From: Azospirillum brasilense
GTDB lineage: Bacteria > Pseudomonadota > Alphaproteobacteria > Azospirillales > Azospirillaceae
Assembly (NCBI RefSeq): GCF_022023855.1
Contig: NZ_CP059452.1
Span: forward strand, 365,501 to 429,500
Reading direction: 5' to 3'
Length of the DNA stretch: 64,000 bases
In this document: positions 33,950-44,643 of the stretch, piece by piece
Layout of the letters: every line of letters starts with the position of its first letter
How positions within the stretch are numbered: position 1 is the stretch's first letter
Notes under the pieces: generated by a model
Database searches by the model: none
Seen by the model: the letters and a program-made list of their open reading frames with translations, nothing else
Told to the model about the DNA's origin: nothing
Made by a program: the position numbers and the translations under genes

Positions 33950-34855
33950 TTACGCACATCCCCGCGCGCGAGCGACCTTCGAGGCGGTCGGTCGGCCGAT
34001 GGCATCGCTGATATAAGCGCCAGCCGCCACCAGCCGGTCGAGATCCACCCCCGTCCCGACGCCCAGCCCGTTCAGCATGTAGAGCACGTCCTCGCTCGCC
34101 ACGTTGCCTGACGCCCCCTTGGCGTAGGGGCAGCCGCCCAGCCCGGCGACCGAGCTGTCCACCACCGCCACGCCCATCTCCAGCGCCGCCAGGATGTTGG
34201 CAAGCGCCTGGCCGTAGGTGTCGTGGAAATGCACGGCGATGCGGTCCATTGGCACACGCTCCGCCACCGCCGCGATCATCGCCTGGGCCTTGGACGGCGT
34301 GCCGGTGCCGATGGTGTCGCCGAGCGAGACCTCATAGCAACCCATCTCGAGCAGCCGGCCGGCAACCTCGGCCACCGCCACCGGGGCGATCTCCCCCTCG
34401 TAGGGACAGCCGAGCACGCAGGAGACGTATCCGCGCACCGGCACGCCCTGCGCCTTCGCCTGCTCCAGCACCGGAACGAAGCGGTCGAGGCTTTCGGCGA
34501 TGGAGCAGTTGATGTTCTTCTGGCTGAAGCTCTCCGACGCGGCGGCGAAGACCGCCACCTCGTCGGCGCGTGCGGCGAGCGCGCCCTCCAGCCCCTTGGC
34601 GTTCGGGGTGAGCGCGACGTAGCGCACCCCCTCCTTGCGGCGGATGCCGGCGAAGACGTCCGGCGTGTCGGCCATCTGCGGGACCCATTTGGGCGACACG
34701 AAGCTGCCGGCCTCGATGGCGGTAAGCCCGGCATCGGTCAGCCGGTCGACCAGACCGATCTTCACCGCCGTCGGGACGATCTGCTTCTCGTTCTGGAGGC
34801 CGTCGCGCGGGCCGACCTCCACCATGCGGACGCTCTTGGGCAGGCGCATGCTCAT
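33950..34855 (-). CDS. liuE: Hydroxymethylglutaryl-CoA lyase
   Basis: The 301-residue TIM-barrel enzyme shows [12 protein letters not shown] (metal and catalytic residues), [13 protein letters not shown], and [12 protein letters not shown] with the metal histidines, plus the active-site loop cysteine in [14 protein letters not shown]. It splits HMG-CoA to acetyl-CoA and acetoacetate, the last step of leucine degradation. Its ATG overlaps the mccA stop (ATGA), so the two are translationally coupled. Confidence 0.95.
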   Translation of the reverse strand: MSMRLPKSVRMVEVGPRDGLQNEKQIVPTAVKIGLVDRLTDAGLTAIEAGSFVSPKWVPQMADTPDVFAGIRRKEGVRYVALTPNAKGLEGALAARADEVAVFAAASESFSQKNINCSIAESLDRFVPVLEQAKAQGVPVRGYVSCVLGCPYEGEIAPVAVAEVAGRLLEMGCYEVSLGDTIGTGTPSKAQAMIAAVAERVPMDRIAVHFHDTYGQALANILAALEMGVAVVDSSVAGLGGCPYAKGASGNVASEDVLYMLNGLGVGTGVDLDRLVAAGAYISDAIGRPTASKVARARGCA

Positions 34856-36855
34856 CCCTCCGCCACGTCGAGGACCAGCAGGTCCACGCCTTCAGACACC
34901 TGATCGCCCGCCGCGAAATTGACGGCGCTGACGGTGCCGGCGGCGGGGGCCTTGATGGTGTGCTCCATCTTCATCGCTTCCAGAAGCATCAGCGGCGCGC
35001 CCGCCTCCACCGTCTGGCCGGGCTCGACCAGCACGCGGACAACGGTGCCCGGCATCGGCGCGGTGAGGCGGCCGGACCCGCCCTCCTGCTCCGCGGCACG
35101 GGCGGTCGGGTCGTCGAGATGCAGGCGCCACACCGCCCCGTCCGACAGGATGGTCAGGTCCAGACCTTGGCAGACCACCGTGGCGCGGGTGCGCACCGCG
35201 TCGATGGTGGCGGTCAGCGTCTCGCCGTCGAGAGTCACCCGCTCCGCCCGGATGGCCGGGCGGCCCTCCACCTCGATCTCGTAGCCTTCGGGGCGGAAAT
35301 GCAGGGTCAAGGCGCGCGGCGTGTCGCCATCCATCAGGCGCAGGTCGTGGTGGTTGTCGTCGTTGAGACGCCAGCCGCTGGCCGACAGCCAGGGCGACCA
35401 GGGGTCCGACGCGGCGCGGCGGGCTTTGCGGGCGTCGGCGTTGCGGCGGAGCAGCACGCTGAGCGCCGCGATGGCCAGCCCGCGGTCCGGCACCGGGGCC
35501 GGCGGGGGCAGCAGGTCGGCGCGGTGCCGCTCGATGAAGCCGGTGTCGATCTCCACCGCCCGGAAGGCCGGATGCCCGGCGATGGCGCCGAGGAAGGCCA
35601 CGTTGGTCGTGACCCCGACCACCTCGTAGGCGGCGAGCGCCACGCGCAGGCGGCGGAGTGCCGCGTCGCGGTCCTCGTCCCAGACGATCAGCTTGGCGAT
35701 CATCGGGTCATAGAACATGGTGACCTCGTCGCCCTCACGGACGCCGGTGTCGACGCGGACATGGTCGTTTTCGGCGGGCGGACGCAGTCGGACCAGCTTG
35801 CCGATGGCCGGCAGGAACTCGCGCTGCGGGTCCTCCGCGTAGAGACGCGCCTCGAAGGCGTGGCCGCGGCGGGTGAGTTGGTCCTGCATCAGCGGCAGCG
35901 TGCCGCCGGCGGCGACGCGCAGTTGCCACTCGACGAGGTCCTGGCCGGTGATCTTCTCGGTCACCGGATGCTCCACCTGGAGGCGGGTGTTCATCTCGAT
36001 GAAGTAGAATCCGCCATCCTCGTAGAGGAATTCCACGGTGCCGGCGCCGACGTAGTTCACCGCCTTGGCGGCGGCTACCGCGGCCTCGCCCATGCGGCGG
36101 CGCAGGTCGTCGGGCAGCGCCGGGGCCGGGGCCTCCTCGATCACCTTCTGGTGGCGGCGCTGGATGGAGCAGTCGCGCTCGAACAGATAGACGCCGTTGC
36201 CGTGGGTGTCACAAAAGACCTGGATCTCCACATGGCGCGGACGGCCCAGATACTTCTCCAGAAGCACGCTGTCGTCGCCGAAGGCGGCCTTGGCCTCGCG
36301 CTTGGCGCCGGCCACCGCGTCGGCGAACTCGCCGGCGGCGCGGACCACGCGCATACCCTTGCCGCCGCCGCCCGCCGAGGCTTTGACCAGCACCGGATAG
36401 CCGATGCGCTCGGCCTCCGCGGCCAGCGTCTCCAGGTCCTGGGCCTCGCCGTGGTAGCCGGGGACCAGCGGCACGTCGGCCTGGGACATCACGCGCTTGG
36501 ATTCCGCCTTGGAGCCCATGACGCGGATGGCCTCGATCGGCGGGCCGATGAAGACCACGCCGGCTTCGGCGCAGGCGGCGGCGAAGCCTGCGTTCTCCGA
36601 CAGGAAGCCGTAGCCGGGATGGATGGCCTGGGCGCCGGTGCGCTTGGCGACATCAAGAATGACGTCGCCGCGCAGATAGCTCTCGCCGACCGGCGCCGGG
36701 CCGATGCAGACGGCCTCGTCGGCCATCTCCACATGCATGGCGCGGGCGTCGGCCTCCGAATGGACGGCGACGGTGCGGATGCCCATGCGGCGGGCGGTGC
36801 GGATGACGCGGCAGGCGATCTCGCCACGGTTCGCGATCAGAATCTTGTCGAACAT
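34852..36855 (-). CDS. liuD: Methylcrotonyl-CoA carboxylase, biotin subunit
   Basis: The protein (667 residues from the ATG at 36855, [17 protein letters not shown]) has biotin carboxylase (residues 1-445: ATP loop [14 protein letters not shown], catalytic [14 protein letters not shown]), a linker, and a C-terminal biotinyl domain with the acceptor lysine in LEAMKMEH. It carboxylates biotin for transfer by the beta subunit at 37676. An ATG at 36870 with GGAG upstream is an alternative start. Pairing with liuB and liuC fixes the substrate as 3-methylcrotonyl-CoA rather than propionyl- or acetyl-CoA. Confidence 0.95.
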   Translation of the reverse strand: MFDKILIANRGEIACRVIRTARRMGIRTVAVHSEADARAMHVEMADEAVCIGPAPVGESYLRGDVILDVAKRTGAQAIHPGYGFLSENAGFAAACAEAGVVFIGPPIEAIRVMGSKAESKRVMSQADVPLVPGYHGEAQDLETLAAEAERIGYPVLVKASAGGGGKGMRVVRAAGEFADAVAGAKREAKAAFGDDSVLLEKYLGRPRHVEIQVFCDTHGNGVYLFERDCSIQRRHQKVIEEAPAPALPDDLRRRMGEAAVAAAKAVNYVGAGTVEFLYEDGGFYFIEMNTRLQVEHPVTEKITGQDLVEWQLRVAAGGTLPLMQDQLTRRGHAFEARLYAEDPQREFLPAIGKLVRLRPPAENDHVRVDTGVREGDEVTMFYDPMIAKLIVWDEDRDAALRRLRVALAAYEVVGVTTNVAFLGAIAGHPAFRAVEIDTGFIERHRADLLPPPAPVPDRGLAIAALSVLLRRNADARKARRAASDPWSPWLSASGWRLNDDNHHDLRLMDGDTPRALTLHFRPEGYEIEVEGRPAIRAERVTLDGETLTATIDAVRTRATVVCQGLDLTILSDGAVWRLHLDDPTARAAEQEGGSGRLTAPMPGTVVRVLVEPGQTVEAGAPLMLLEAMKMEHTIKAPAAGTVSAVNFAAGDQVSEGVDLLVLDVAEG

Positions 36856-36875
36856 GCCTGTCTCAACCATGGGCC

Positions 36876-37658
36876 TCAGCTCCGCCACGCGGGTTCGCGT
36901 TTCTCCAGGAAGGCGCCGACGCCCTCCCTCCCCTCGTCGCTCGCGCGCTGGCGGGCGATGCGCTCAGCCGTGTCGTGGACCAGCGTGTCGTCCAGCGGAC
37001 GGCGCGCCACGGCGCGGATCAGCTCCTTGGCCGCGGTCTGCGAGGCCGGGCCGCATTGCAGAAGGTTGCGAACCATCACCTCCACGCAGGCATCCAGCTC
37101 CGTCGCCGGGACGGTCTGGTGCAGCAGGCCGAACCGCAGCGCCTCGGCAGCGGAGAAGCGCTCCGCCGTCAGGAAGTAGCGGCGGCAGGCACGCTCGCCC
37201 ATCGCGGCCACGACGTAGGGGCTGATGACCGCGGGGATCAGGCCCAGCCGCACCTCGGTCAGGGCGAAGCTGGCGGTCTCGGCGGCTATGGCGATGTCGC
37301 AGGCGGCGACCAGCCCCACCCCGCCGCCAAAGGCCGGCCCCTGCACCACGGCGATGGTCGGCTTCGGGCATTCGTCCAGCGTGCGCAGCATGGTGGCGAG
37401 GCCCATGGCGTCCTGGACGTTCTCGCCATGGCTGTAGCCCGCCATCTTCTTCATCCAGCCGAGGTCGGCCCCGGCGGAGAAGCTCTTGCCCGCGCCGCGC
37501 AGCAGGATGACACGGACGTCCGGATTCGATCCCAGGCTGAGGAAGGCGTCGGTCAGGTCGGTGATGACCTGCTCGTTGAAGGCGTTGTGGACCTCCGCCC
37601 GGTTCATGGTGACGGCGGCCACGCCGCTGGCGGCGATGTCGATCAGAATGTCGCTCAT
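36876..37658 (-). CDS. liuC: Methylglutaconyl-CoA hydratase
   Basis: The 260-residue crotonase-fold protein has the oxyanion-hole segments GKSFSAGADLGWM and GPAFGGGVGLVAACDIA, the latter followed by the glutamate-bearing FALTEVRLGLIPAVISPYV. It hydrates 3-methylglutaconyl-CoA to HMG-CoA. It lies between the two carboxylase subunit genes, the standard liu order. Start at 37658 is preceded by GGGGGGAC. A longer upstream reading would overlap liuB and is rejected. Confidence 0.92.
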   Translation of the reverse strand: MSDILIDIAASGVAAVTMNRAEVHNAFNEQVITDLTDAFLSLGSNPDVRVILLRGAGKSFSAGADLGWMKKMAGYSHGENVQDAMGLATMLRTLDECPKPTIAVVQGPAFGGGVGLVAACDIAIAAETASFALTEVRLGLIPAVISPYVVAAMGERACRRYFLTAERFSAAEALRFGLLHQTVPATELDACVEVMVRNLLQCGPASQTAAKELIRAVARRPLDDTLVHDTAERIARQRASDEGREGVGAFLEKREPAWRS

Positions 37659-37675
37659 GCTCGTCGTCCCCCCGC

Positions 37676-39283
37676 TCACATCCGGAACACGCCGAAGGTG
37701 GTCTTCTCGACCGGGGCGTTCAGCGACGCCGACAGGCCGAGGCCGAGCACCATGCGGGTGTCCGCCGGGTCGATGATGCCGTCGTCCCACAGCCGGGCGG
37801 AGGCGTAGTAGGGATGGCCCTGGTCTTCGTACTGCTGGCGGATCGGGGCCTTGAAGGCCTCCTCCTCCTCCGGCGCCCAGCTCCTGCCCTGGGATTCCAT
37901 GGCGTCGCGCCGGACTTGGGCGAGCACGCCCGCCGCCTGCTCCCCGCCCATCACCGAGATGCGCGAGTTTGGCCACATCCAGAGGAAGCGCGGGCTGTAG
38001 GCGCGCCCGCACATGCCGTAATTACCCGCGCCGTAGCTGCCGCCGATGATGACGGTGAATTTCGGCACCTTGGCGCAGGCGACGGCGGTGACCAGCTTCG
38101 CGCCGTCCTTGGCGATGCCGCCCGCCTCGTACTTCCGCCCGACCATGAAGCCGGTGATGTTCTGCAGGAAGACCAGCGGAATGCCGCGCTGGCAGCACAG
38201 CTCGACGAAATGCGCGCCCTTCAGGGCGGATTCGCTGAACAGGATGCCGTTGTTGGCGATGATGCCGACCGGATAGCCGAAGATATGGGCGAAGCCGCAG
38301 ACCAGCGTCGTGCCGTAGAGCGGCTTGAACTCGTCCAGCACCGAGCCGTCGACCACGCGGGCGATGACCTCGCGCACGTCGAAGGGCTTGCGCGGGTCGC
38401 TGGGGATCACGCCGTAGAGTTCCCGCGGGTCGTAGGCCGGCTCCTGCGGCTCGCGCAGGTCCATGTCGATGCGCTTGCTGCGGTTCAGGTTCGACACGAC
38501 CTTGCGCGCCATGGCGAGCGCGTGGGCGTCGTTCATCGCGTAATGGTCGGTCACGCCGGAGGTGCGGGAATGCACGTCCGCCCCGCCGAGATCCTCCGCC
38601 GACACCACCTCGCCGGTCGCCGCCTTCACCAGCGGCGGGCCGCCGAGGAAGATGGTGCCCTGGTTGCGCACGATGATCGCCTCGTCCGACATCGCCGGGA
38701 CATAGGCGCCGCCCGCCGTGCAGCTTCCCATGACCACCGCGATCTGCGGGATGCCCTGGGCCGACATGTTGGCTTGGTTGAAGAAGATGCGGCCGAAATG
38801 GTCACGGTCGGGAAACACCTCGTCCTGGTTGGGCAGGTTGGCGCCGCCCGAATCGACCAGATAGATGCAGGGCAGGTTGTTCTGCTGCGCCACTTCCTGG
38901 GCGCGCAGGTGCTTCTTGACCGTCAGGGGGAAGTAGGTCCCGCCCTTCACCGTGGCGTCGTTGACGACCACCATGCATTCCTGCCCGGCCACGCTGCCGA
39001 TGCCGGTGATGATGCCCGCCGCCGGAATGTCGTCGTCATAGACCTTGTAGGCGGCCATCTGCGACAGCTCCAGGAAGGGCGATCCCACATCCAGAAGCTG
39101 GCGGATGCGCTCGCGCGGCAGCAGCTTGCCGCGGGACAGGTGCTTGTCGCGGGCCTTGGCGCCGCCGCCCTGCTTGATGGCGCCCACCTTCTCGCGCAGG
39201 TCGGCGACCAGGGCGGACATGGCGTCGGTGTTCGTCTGGAACTCGGCGGAGCGCGGGTTCAGGGCGCTCTTCAGGACGGTCAT
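37676..39283 (-). CDS. liuB: Methylcrotonyl-CoA carboxylase, carboxyltransferase subunit
   Basis: The 535-residue protein has the two crotonase-like halves of acyl-CoA carboxyltransferases: [20 protein letters not shown] and [19 protein letters not shown] in the first, and [20 protein letters not shown] and [20 protein letters not shown] in the second, which bind biotin and CoA. Full family length. It transfers CO2 from biotin to 3-methylcrotonyl-CoA. Ribosome site GGGAGGA. Confidence 0.95.
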   Translation of the reverse strand: MTVLKSALNPRSAEFQTNTDAMSALVADLREKVGAIKQGGGAKARDKHLSRGKLLPRERIRQLLDVGSPFLELSQMAAYKVYDDDIPAAGIITGIGSVAGQECMVVVNDATVKGGTYFPLTVKKHLRAQEVAQQNNLPCIYLVDSGGANLPNQDEVFPDRDHFGRIFFNQANMSAQGIPQIAVVMGSCTAGGAYVPAMSDEAIIVRNQGTIFLGGPPLVKAATGEVVSAEDLGGADVHSRTSGVTDHYAMNDAHALAMARKVVSNLNRSKRIDMDLREPQEPAYDPRELYGVIPSDPRKPFDVREVIARVVDGSVLDEFKPLYGTTLVCGFAHIFGYPVGIIANNGILFSESALKGAHFVELCCQRGIPLVFLQNITGFMVGRKYEAGGIAKDGAKLVTAVACAKVPKFTVIIGGSYGAGNYGMCGRAYSPRFLWMWPNSRISVMGGEQAAGVLAQVRRDAMESQGRSWAPEEEEAFKAPIRQQYEDQGHPYYASARLWDDGIIDPADTRMVLGLGLSASLNAPVEKTTFGVFRM

Positions 39284-39311
39284 GGCCGTCGTCCTCCCGT
39301 CTCTTCTTGTT

Positions 39312-40445
39312 CTACTGCATCAGGGCGCGGCTGATGACCAGCCGCTGGATGTCGCTCGTGCCCTCGTAAATCTGGCAGACGCGCACGTCTCTATAAATGC
39401 GCTCCACCGGGAAATCGTTCAGGTAGCCGTAGCCGCCGTGGATCTGGATGGCGTCGGAGCAGACGCGCTCGGCGATCTCGGAGGCCAACAGCTTCGCCAT
39501 GGCCGCTTCCTTCAGGCAGGGCTCGCCCGCGTCGCGGAGGCTCGCGGCGTGCAGGACGAGCTGGCGCGCGGCCTCCACCTTCGTCGCCATGTCGGCCAGC
39601 CGGAAGGCCACCGCCTGATGCTGGATGATCGGCACGCCCATGCTCTGCCGCTCCTGGGCGTAGCGGGTGGCGTGGTCGAGCGCGGAGCGGGCCATGCCCA
39701 CCGACTGCGAGGCGATGCCGATGCGCCCGCCCTCCAGGTTGGCGAGCGCCACCCGGTAGCCGCCGCCCTCCGCGCCCAGCATCAGGTCGGCGGGGACGCG
39801 GCAGTCCTCCAGGACGATCTGGCAGGTGTCGGAACAGCTCTGGCCGAGCTTCTCCTCGACCCGCGTGACCTGGAAGCCGGGGGTGTCGGTCGGCACGATG
39901 AAGGCGGTGATGCCCTTCTTGCCGGCGTCGGGGTCGCTGACCGCGAAGACGATGGCGACGTCGGCGTTCTTGCCGGAGGTGATGAACTGCTTGGTGCCGT
40001 TAAGGACCCAGTGGTTGCCGTCGCGGCGGGCGCGGGTCTTGATGGCGGCGGCGTCGGAGCCTGCCTGGGGCTCGGTCAGGCAGAAGCAGCCGAGCTGTTC
40101 GCCGCGGGCCATCGGCTTCAGGAAGCGGTCCTTCTGCTCGGCGCTGCCAAACTTCAGGATCGGCATACAGCCGACGGAGTTGTGCACGCTCATGATGGTG
40201 GAGATGGCGCCGTCGCCCGCCGCGATCTCCTCAATGGCGAGCGCGTAGGCGATGTGGTCGGTGCCGGCGCCGTCGAACGCCTCCGGCACCAGCATGCCCA
40301 TCAGGCCGAGCTTGCCCATCTCGGCCAGTTCCTCCTTGGGGAAGGCGCCGGTGCGGTCGCGCTCGGCGGCGGTGGGCGCCAGCCGCTCCGCCGCGAAGTC
40401 CCGCGCCATGTCGCGCACCATCCGCTGCTCTTCCGTCAGCCGCAT
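39312..40445 (-). CDS. Short/branched-chain acyl-CoA dehydrogenase
   Basis: The 377-residue FAD enzyme has the acyl-CoA dehydrogenase landmarks [16 protein letters not shown], the [20 protein letters not shown] block and the catalytic glutamate in [11 protein letters not shown]. It differs from the isovaleryl-CoA dehydrogenase at 41777 and is more like short-chain or 2-methylbutyryl-CoA dehydrogenases. With the terminal SDR gene it could let this operon also handle isoleucine-derived acyl-CoA. The ATG at 40445 (GGGAGGGAAAG) is preferred to 40466. Confidence 0.9.
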   Translation of the reverse strand: MRLTEEQRMVRDMARDFAAERLAPTAAERDRTGAFPKEELAEMGKLGLMGMLVPEAFDGAGTDHIAYALAIEEIAAGDGAISTIMSVHNSVGCMPILKFGSAEQKDRFLKPMARGEQLGCFCLTEPQAGSDAAAIKTRARRDGNHWVLNGTKQFITSGKNADVAIVFAVSDPDAGKKGITAFIVPTDTPGFQVTRVEEKLGQSCSDTCQIVLEDCRVPADLMLGAEGGGYRVALANLEGGRIGIASQSVGMARSALDHATRYAQERQSMGVPIIQHQAVAFRLADMATKVEAARQLVLHAASLRDAGEPCLKEAAMAKLLASEIAERVCSDAIQIHGGYGYLNDFPVERIYRDVRVCQIYEGTSDIQRLVISRALMQ

Positions 40446-40469
40446 TGCTTTCCCTCCCGCGTGCATGTT

Positions 40470-40555
40470 GCCCCCACCCCGGCCCTCCCCCGCTTCGCAG
40501 GGGAGGGAGATTGGTCCCCTCCCCTGCGTGAGCGGGGGAGGGCCGGGGTGGGGGC
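40470..40555. repeat. Intergenic nested-palindrome repeat, copy 2 (type B)
   Basis: An 86-base near-perfect palindrome whose ends are GCCCCCACCCCGGCCC and GGGCCGGGGTGGGGGC, with CCCCCGCTTCGCAGGGGAGG and its near complement inside. It lies between the thiolase stop and the acyl-CoA dehydrogenase start. Confidence 0.85.
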
Positions 40556-40566
40556 TATACTCCCCG

Positions 40567-41748
40567 TCAGACCAACTCCACCGCCACCGCCGTGGCCTCG
40601 CCGCCGCCGATGCACAGGCTCGCGACGCCGCGCTTCAGCCCGTTCTTCTCCAGCGCCGCCAGCAGCGTCACCAGGATGCGGGCGCCCGACGCGCCGATCG
40701 GATGGCCGAGCGCGCAGGCGCCGCCATGCACGTTGATCCGGTCGTGCGGGATGTCGAGTTCGCGCATCGCCGCCATGGCGACCACGGCGAAGGCCTCGTT
40801 CAGCTCATAGAGGTCCACGTCCTTGGCCGACCAGCCGGCGCGCTCCAGCACCTTGTTGATCGCGCCGACCGGGGCGGTGGTGAACCAGGCCGGGGCCTGG
40901 GCGTGGTTGGCGTGGGCCTTGATCTCCGCGAGGATCGGCAGGCCCAGCTTTTCCGCGTTGGAGCGGGTGGTCAGCACCAGCGCCGCCGCACCGTCGGAGA
41001 TGGAGGAGGCGTTGGCCGCCGTCACCGTGCCGTCCTTGGCGAAGGCGGGCTTCAGCGTCGGGATCTTGGCCGGGTCGGCCTTCAGCGGCTGCTCGTCCTT
41101 CTCGACCACCGTGTCGCCCTTGCGACCCTTGACGGTAACCGGGGTGATCTCCTTGACGAAGCTGCCGTCCTCGGTGGCGCGGCGGGCGCGGTTCAGGCTC
41201 TCGATGGCGTAGTTGTCCTGCGCCTCGCGGGTGAACTGGTAGTGGGTGGCGCATTCCTCCGCGAAGGTGCCCATCAGGCGCCCGCGGTCATAGGCGTCCT
41301 CCAGCCCGTCGAGGAACATGTGGTCGAGCACGCGGCCATGGCCCATGCGATAGCCGCCGCGCGCGCGGTCCAGCAGATAGGGGGCGTTGGACATGCTCTC
41401 CATGCCGCCGGCCACCATGATCTCGGCCGAGCCGGCCTTGATGAGATCGGTGGCGAGCATCACCGCCTTCATGCCCGACCCGCAGACCTTGGAGATGGTC
41501 GTGCAGCCCGCGGCCTCCGGGATGCCGGCGCCGAGCGACGCCTGACGAGCCGGCGCCTGTCCCAGACCGGCGGGCAGGACGTTGCCCATGAACACCTCGT
41601 CCACGGCCTCCGGCTTCACCCCGGCGCGCTCCAGCGCGGCCTTGATGGCGGCGGAGCCAAGCTGCGGCGCGGTCAGCCCCTGCAAGTCGCCTTGAAAGCC
41701 ACCCATCGGGGTGCGGGCGGCGCCCGCGATGACAACGGTATCGGTCAT
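40567..41748 (-). CDS. Acetyl-CoA C-acetyltransferase (thiolase II)
   Basis: The 393-residue protein has the nucleophilic cysteine in [15 protein letters not shown], the [19 protein letters not shown] histidine block, and the second cysteine in [12 protein letters not shown]. It cleaves acetoacetyl-CoA (from the HMG-CoA lyase product after activation) or 2-methylacetoacetyl-CoA from isoleucine. Second gene of the liu operon. Ribosome site AAGGGAAG. Confidence 0.93.
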   Translation of the reverse strand: MTDTVVIAGAARTPMGGFQGDLQGLTAPQLGSAAIKAALERAGVKPEAVDEVFMGNVLPAGLGQAPARQASLGAGIPEAAGCTTISKVCGSGMKAVMLATDLIKAGSAEIMVAGGMESMSNAPYLLDRARGGYRMGHGRVLDHMFLDGLEDAYDRGRLMGTFAEECATHYQFTREAQDNYAIESLNRARRATEDGSFVKEITPVTVKGRKGDTVVEKDEQPLKADPAKIPTLKPAFAKDGTVTAANASSISDGAAALVLTTRSNAEKLGLPILAEIKAHANHAQAPAWFTTAPVGAINKVLERAGWSAKDVDLYELNEAFAVVAMAAMRELDIPHDRINVHGGACALGHPIGASGARILVTLLAALEKNGLKRGVASLCIGGGEATAVAVELV

Positions 41749-41776
41749 GGTTCTTCCCTTCCCTTCGCCCTCGGCT

Positions 41777-42949
41777 TTACGCCGTTTCCTTGAACAGCTC
41801 GCGCCCGATCAGCATGCGGCGGATCTCGCTGGTGCCGGCGCCGATCTCGTAGAGCTTGGCGTCGCGCAGCAGGCGGCCCGTCGGGTATTCGTTGATGTAG
41901 CCATTGCCGCCCAGAGTCTGAATGGCCTCCAGCGCCATCCAGGTCGCCTTTTCGGCGGCGAAGAGGATCGCCCCGGCGGCGTCCTTGCGGGCCGTCTCGC
42001 CGCGGTCGCAGGCCTTGGCGACGGCGTACACATAGGCCTTGGCGGCGTTCATGATCGTGTACATGTCGGCCAGCTTGCCCTGCATGAGCTGGAACTCGCC
42101 GATCGGCTGGCCGAACTGCTTGCGGTCGTGCAGGTAGGGTACCACCACGTCCATGCAGGCCTGCATGATGCCGAGCGGCCCGCCGGCCAGCACCGCGCGT
42201 TCATAGTCCAGCCCCGACATCAGCACGTTCACGCCGCGCCCGACGCCGCCCAGGATGTTCTCCTCCGGCACCTCGCAATCCTCGAACACCAACTCGCCGG
42301 TGTTGGAGCCGCGCATGCCCAGCTTGTCGAGCTTCTGCGCGACGGAGAAGCCCTTGAACGACTTCTCGATCAGGAAGGCGGTGATGCCGCGCGGGCCGGC
42401 GTTGACGTCGGTCTTGGCGTAGACCACCAGCGTGTCGGCGTCCGGCCCGTTGGTAATCCACATCTTCGTGCCGTTCAGCACGTAGCGGTCGCCCTGCTTC
42501 TCGGCGCGGAGCTTCATCGAAACCACATCGGACCCGGCGTTCGGCTCCGACATGGCAAGCGCGCCGATGTGCTCGCCGGAGATCAGCTTCGGGAGGTAGC
42601 GGGTCTTCTGCTCCGCGGTACCGTTCTTGCGGATCTGGTTGACGCAGAGGTTGGAGTGCGCGCCGTAGCTGAGGCCGACCGAGGCCGAGGCGCGGGAAAT
42701 CTCCTCCATTGCCACGACATGCTCCAGATAGCCCATGCCGGCGCCGCCGTATTCCTCCTCCGCCGTGACGCCGAGCACGCCGAGGTCGCCCAGCTTGCGC
42801 CACAGCTCGTTCGGGAACTCGTTGGTCCGGTCGATTTCCGCGGCGCGGGGCGCGATCTCGTCGGCGGCGAAGCTGCGCACGGTGTCGCGCAGCATGTCCG
42901 CGGATTCGCCGAGGTCGAAGTTCAGGGTCGGATACTGGTTCGACAGCAT
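41777..42949 (-). CDS. liuA: Isovaleryl-CoA dehydrogenase
   Basis: The 390-residue protein matches isovaleryl-CoA dehydrogenases over its length: [38 protein letters not shown], the [18 protein letters not shown] block that carries the IVD-type internal catalytic glutamate, and [19 protein letters not shown]. It performs the first committed step of leucine breakdown. First gene of the operon; the ATG at 42949 has GGGGGGAG. Four operator half-sites lie 42-77 bases upstream. Confidence 0.95.
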   Translation of the reverse strand: MLSNQYPTLNFDLGESADMLRDTVRSFAADEIAPRAAEIDRTNEFPNELWRKLGDLGVLGVTAEEEYGGAGMGYLEHVVAMEEISRASASVGLSYGAHSNLCVNQIRKNGTAEQKTRYLPKLISGEHIGALAMSEPNAGSDVVSMKLRAEKQGDRYVLNGTKMWITNGPDADTLVVYAKTDVNAGPRGITAFLIEKSFKGFSVAQKLDKLGMRGSNTGELVFEDCEVPEENILGGVGRGVNVLMSGLDYERAVLAGGPLGIMQACMDVVVPYLHDRKQFGQPIGEFQLMQGKLADMYTIMNAAKAYVYAVAKACDRGETARKDAAGAILFAAEKATWMALEAIQTLGGNGYINEYPTGRLLRDAKLYEIGAGTSEIRRMLIGRELFKETA

Positions 42950-42990
42950 GGTGTTGGCGCTCCCCCCAGAGGTCTGTTCTTCGTTCCCGC

Positions 42991-43026
42991 CATACGGCGA
43001 CGTATGGAGCCGTACGGTAGCGTATG
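42991..43026. promoter_or_regulatory. Four-half-site operator upstream of liuA
   Basis: CATACG (42991), CGTATG (43001), CGTACG (43011) and CGTATG (43021) are spaced exactly 10 bases apart, one helical turn. The first two form the perfect dyad CATACGGCGACGTATG. The same dyad type (GATACG-N4-CGTATG) lies before the tetR gene at 59930. This supports cooperative binding of two TetR-type dimers controlling the liu operon. Confidence 0.7.
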
Positions 43027-43089
43027 GAAATGGGCGTGGCAAGGCCTCTTGGCCCGTCCCCCTTTCGGAGGAGGCCCAAGAGGGTCCGC

Positions 43090-44583
43090 TCACTTCAAGT
43101 TGATGATGATCGTCTTCTTGTGGGTGAAGTGCTCAAGCATCGCCTCCAGCGAGGCCTCCTTGCCGAGGCCGGAGGACTTCACGCCGCCGTAGGACAGGTT
43201 CGGCTGCACGACCAAGTTCTGGTTCACCTGCACGAACCCGGCCTCCAGCCGGTGCACCGCGTCCATCGCCACCTTCAGGTCGCGCGTCCAGATCGTCGCC
43301 GCGAGGCCGTATTCGGTGTCGTTGGCCTGGGCGATGACCTCTTCGTAGTCGGTCCAGCGGATGACGCAGCAGACCGGGCCGAAGATCTCCTCCTGCGCGA
43401 TGCGGTCGCTGTTCTTCACGCCGGTGAAGATGTGCGGCTGCACGTACAGGCCCTTGGTCAGCTTCGGGTCGGACGGCATGGCCGAGCAGACATGCGGAGT
43501 CGCCCCGCCCTCCTTGCCGATGGCGATGTAGCTCTGCACCCGGTCGAGCTGCTGGGGCGAGACGATGGTGCCGATGTCGGTCGACTCGTCCAGCGGGTCG
43601 CCCATCTTCATGGCGTTCACCTTCTCCTTCAGCTTCTCCACGAAGGCGTCGTGGATGCTGTCATGGACGAAGATGCGCGAGGAGGCGGTGCAGCTCTGGC
43701 CCTGGCGGGTGAAGCGCATGCCGGCGATGGCGCCCGCAATGGCCTGCTCCAGGTCAGCGTCGCCGCAGACGATCATCGGGCTCTTGCCGCCCAGTTCCAG
43801 CGTCACCGGGATCAGCTTCTCGGCGGCGGTCTTGTAGACGATCTTGCCGGTCTCGACGGAGCCGGTAAAGGTCACCTTCTTGACGTCCTTGTGCGCCACC
43901 AACGGGGCGCCGCATTCCGGGCCGTAGCCCGACAGGATGTTCACCACCCCGGCCGGAATCACCGTGTTGATGAGCTGCACGACGCGCAGGACGGCGAGCG
44001 GCGCCTCCTCCGCCGACTTCACCACCACGGCGTTGCCCGCCACCATCGCCGGGGCAATCTTCAGCGCCATCAGCAGCAGCGGCACGTTCCACGGGATGAT
44101 CGCGCCGACCACGCCCACCGGTTCGCGCACCGTCATGGTCAGCATGCTCGGGTTGAAGGGGACGGTCTCGCCCTTCAGTTCCGGCGCCAGACCGCCGAAG
44201 AAGACGAAGGCGTCGGAGAGGACGCCGGCCTCGACGCGCGACTCGGTGCGCAGCGCCTTGCCGGTCTCCAGCGCGATCAGCTTGGCAATTTCCTCCTTGT
44301 GGGCGTCGAGCACGCGCCCGCATTCGGCGACCAGCTTGCCGCGCTCGCGCACCGGGCGCTTGGCCCATTCCTTCTGCGCAGCCACCGCGGCGGCCACCGC
44401 AGCGTCCACGTCCGCCGCCTCGCCGAAGGCGGCCTCGGCCACCGTCTCGCCGGTCGCCGGGTTCACGACGGGGAAGCCCTTGCCGGAGGAAGCCGGGCGG
44501 AACTCGCCGCCGAAGAAATGCTTGCCCGACAGCTCCCTGGCGAGCGCGAAGGGGTCGAGCTGGAGGTCGGTGCTGACGCTCAT
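43090..44583 (-). CDS. Aldehyde dehydrogenase
   Basis: The 497-residue protein is a standard NAD(P)-dependent aldehyde dehydrogenase: [26 protein letters not shown], the catalytic glutamate in [13 protein letters not shown] and the cysteine in [14 protein letters not shown]. Its substrate is not clear. It is the last gene of the transporter/ligase operon and may oxidise an aldehyde to an acid that the ligases then activate. About 140 bases separate it from liuA, which has its own promoter. Confidence 0.93.
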   Translation of the reverse strand: MSVSTDLQLDPFALARELSGKHFFGGEFRPASSGKGFPVVNPATGETVAEAAFGEAADVDAAVAAAVAAQKEWAKRPVRERGKLVAECGRVLDAHKEEIAKLIALETGKALRTESRVEAGVLSDAFVFFGGLAPELKGETVPFNPSMLTMTVREPVGVVGAIIPWNVPLLLMALKIAPAMVAGNAVVVKSAEEAPLAVLRVVQLINTVIPAGVVNILSGYGPECGAPLVAHKDVKKVTFTGSVETGKIVYKTAAEKLIPVTLELGGKSPMIVCGDADLEQAIAGAIAGMRFTRQGQSCTASSRIFVHDSIHDAFVEKLKEKVNAMKMGDPLDESTDIGTIVSPQQLDRVQSYIAIGKEGGATPHVCSAMPSDPKLTKGLYVQPHIFTGVKNSDRIAQEEIFGPVCCVIRWTDYEEVIAQANDTEYGLAATIWTRDLKVAMDAVHRLEAGFVQVNQNLVVQPNLSYGGVKSSGLGKEASLEAMLEHFTHKKTIIINLK

Positions 44584-44643
44584 GGCGAAAAGGTCCTCGT
44601 GTGTATCGGGTCGGTTATCGTTGTTTTCGGGTATCGTCGGCGC

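Noticed and set aside
37659-38012. An N-terminal extension of the liuC frame
   Set aside because: It overlaps the end of liuB and has no crotonase similarity; the start at 37658 has a good ribosome site.
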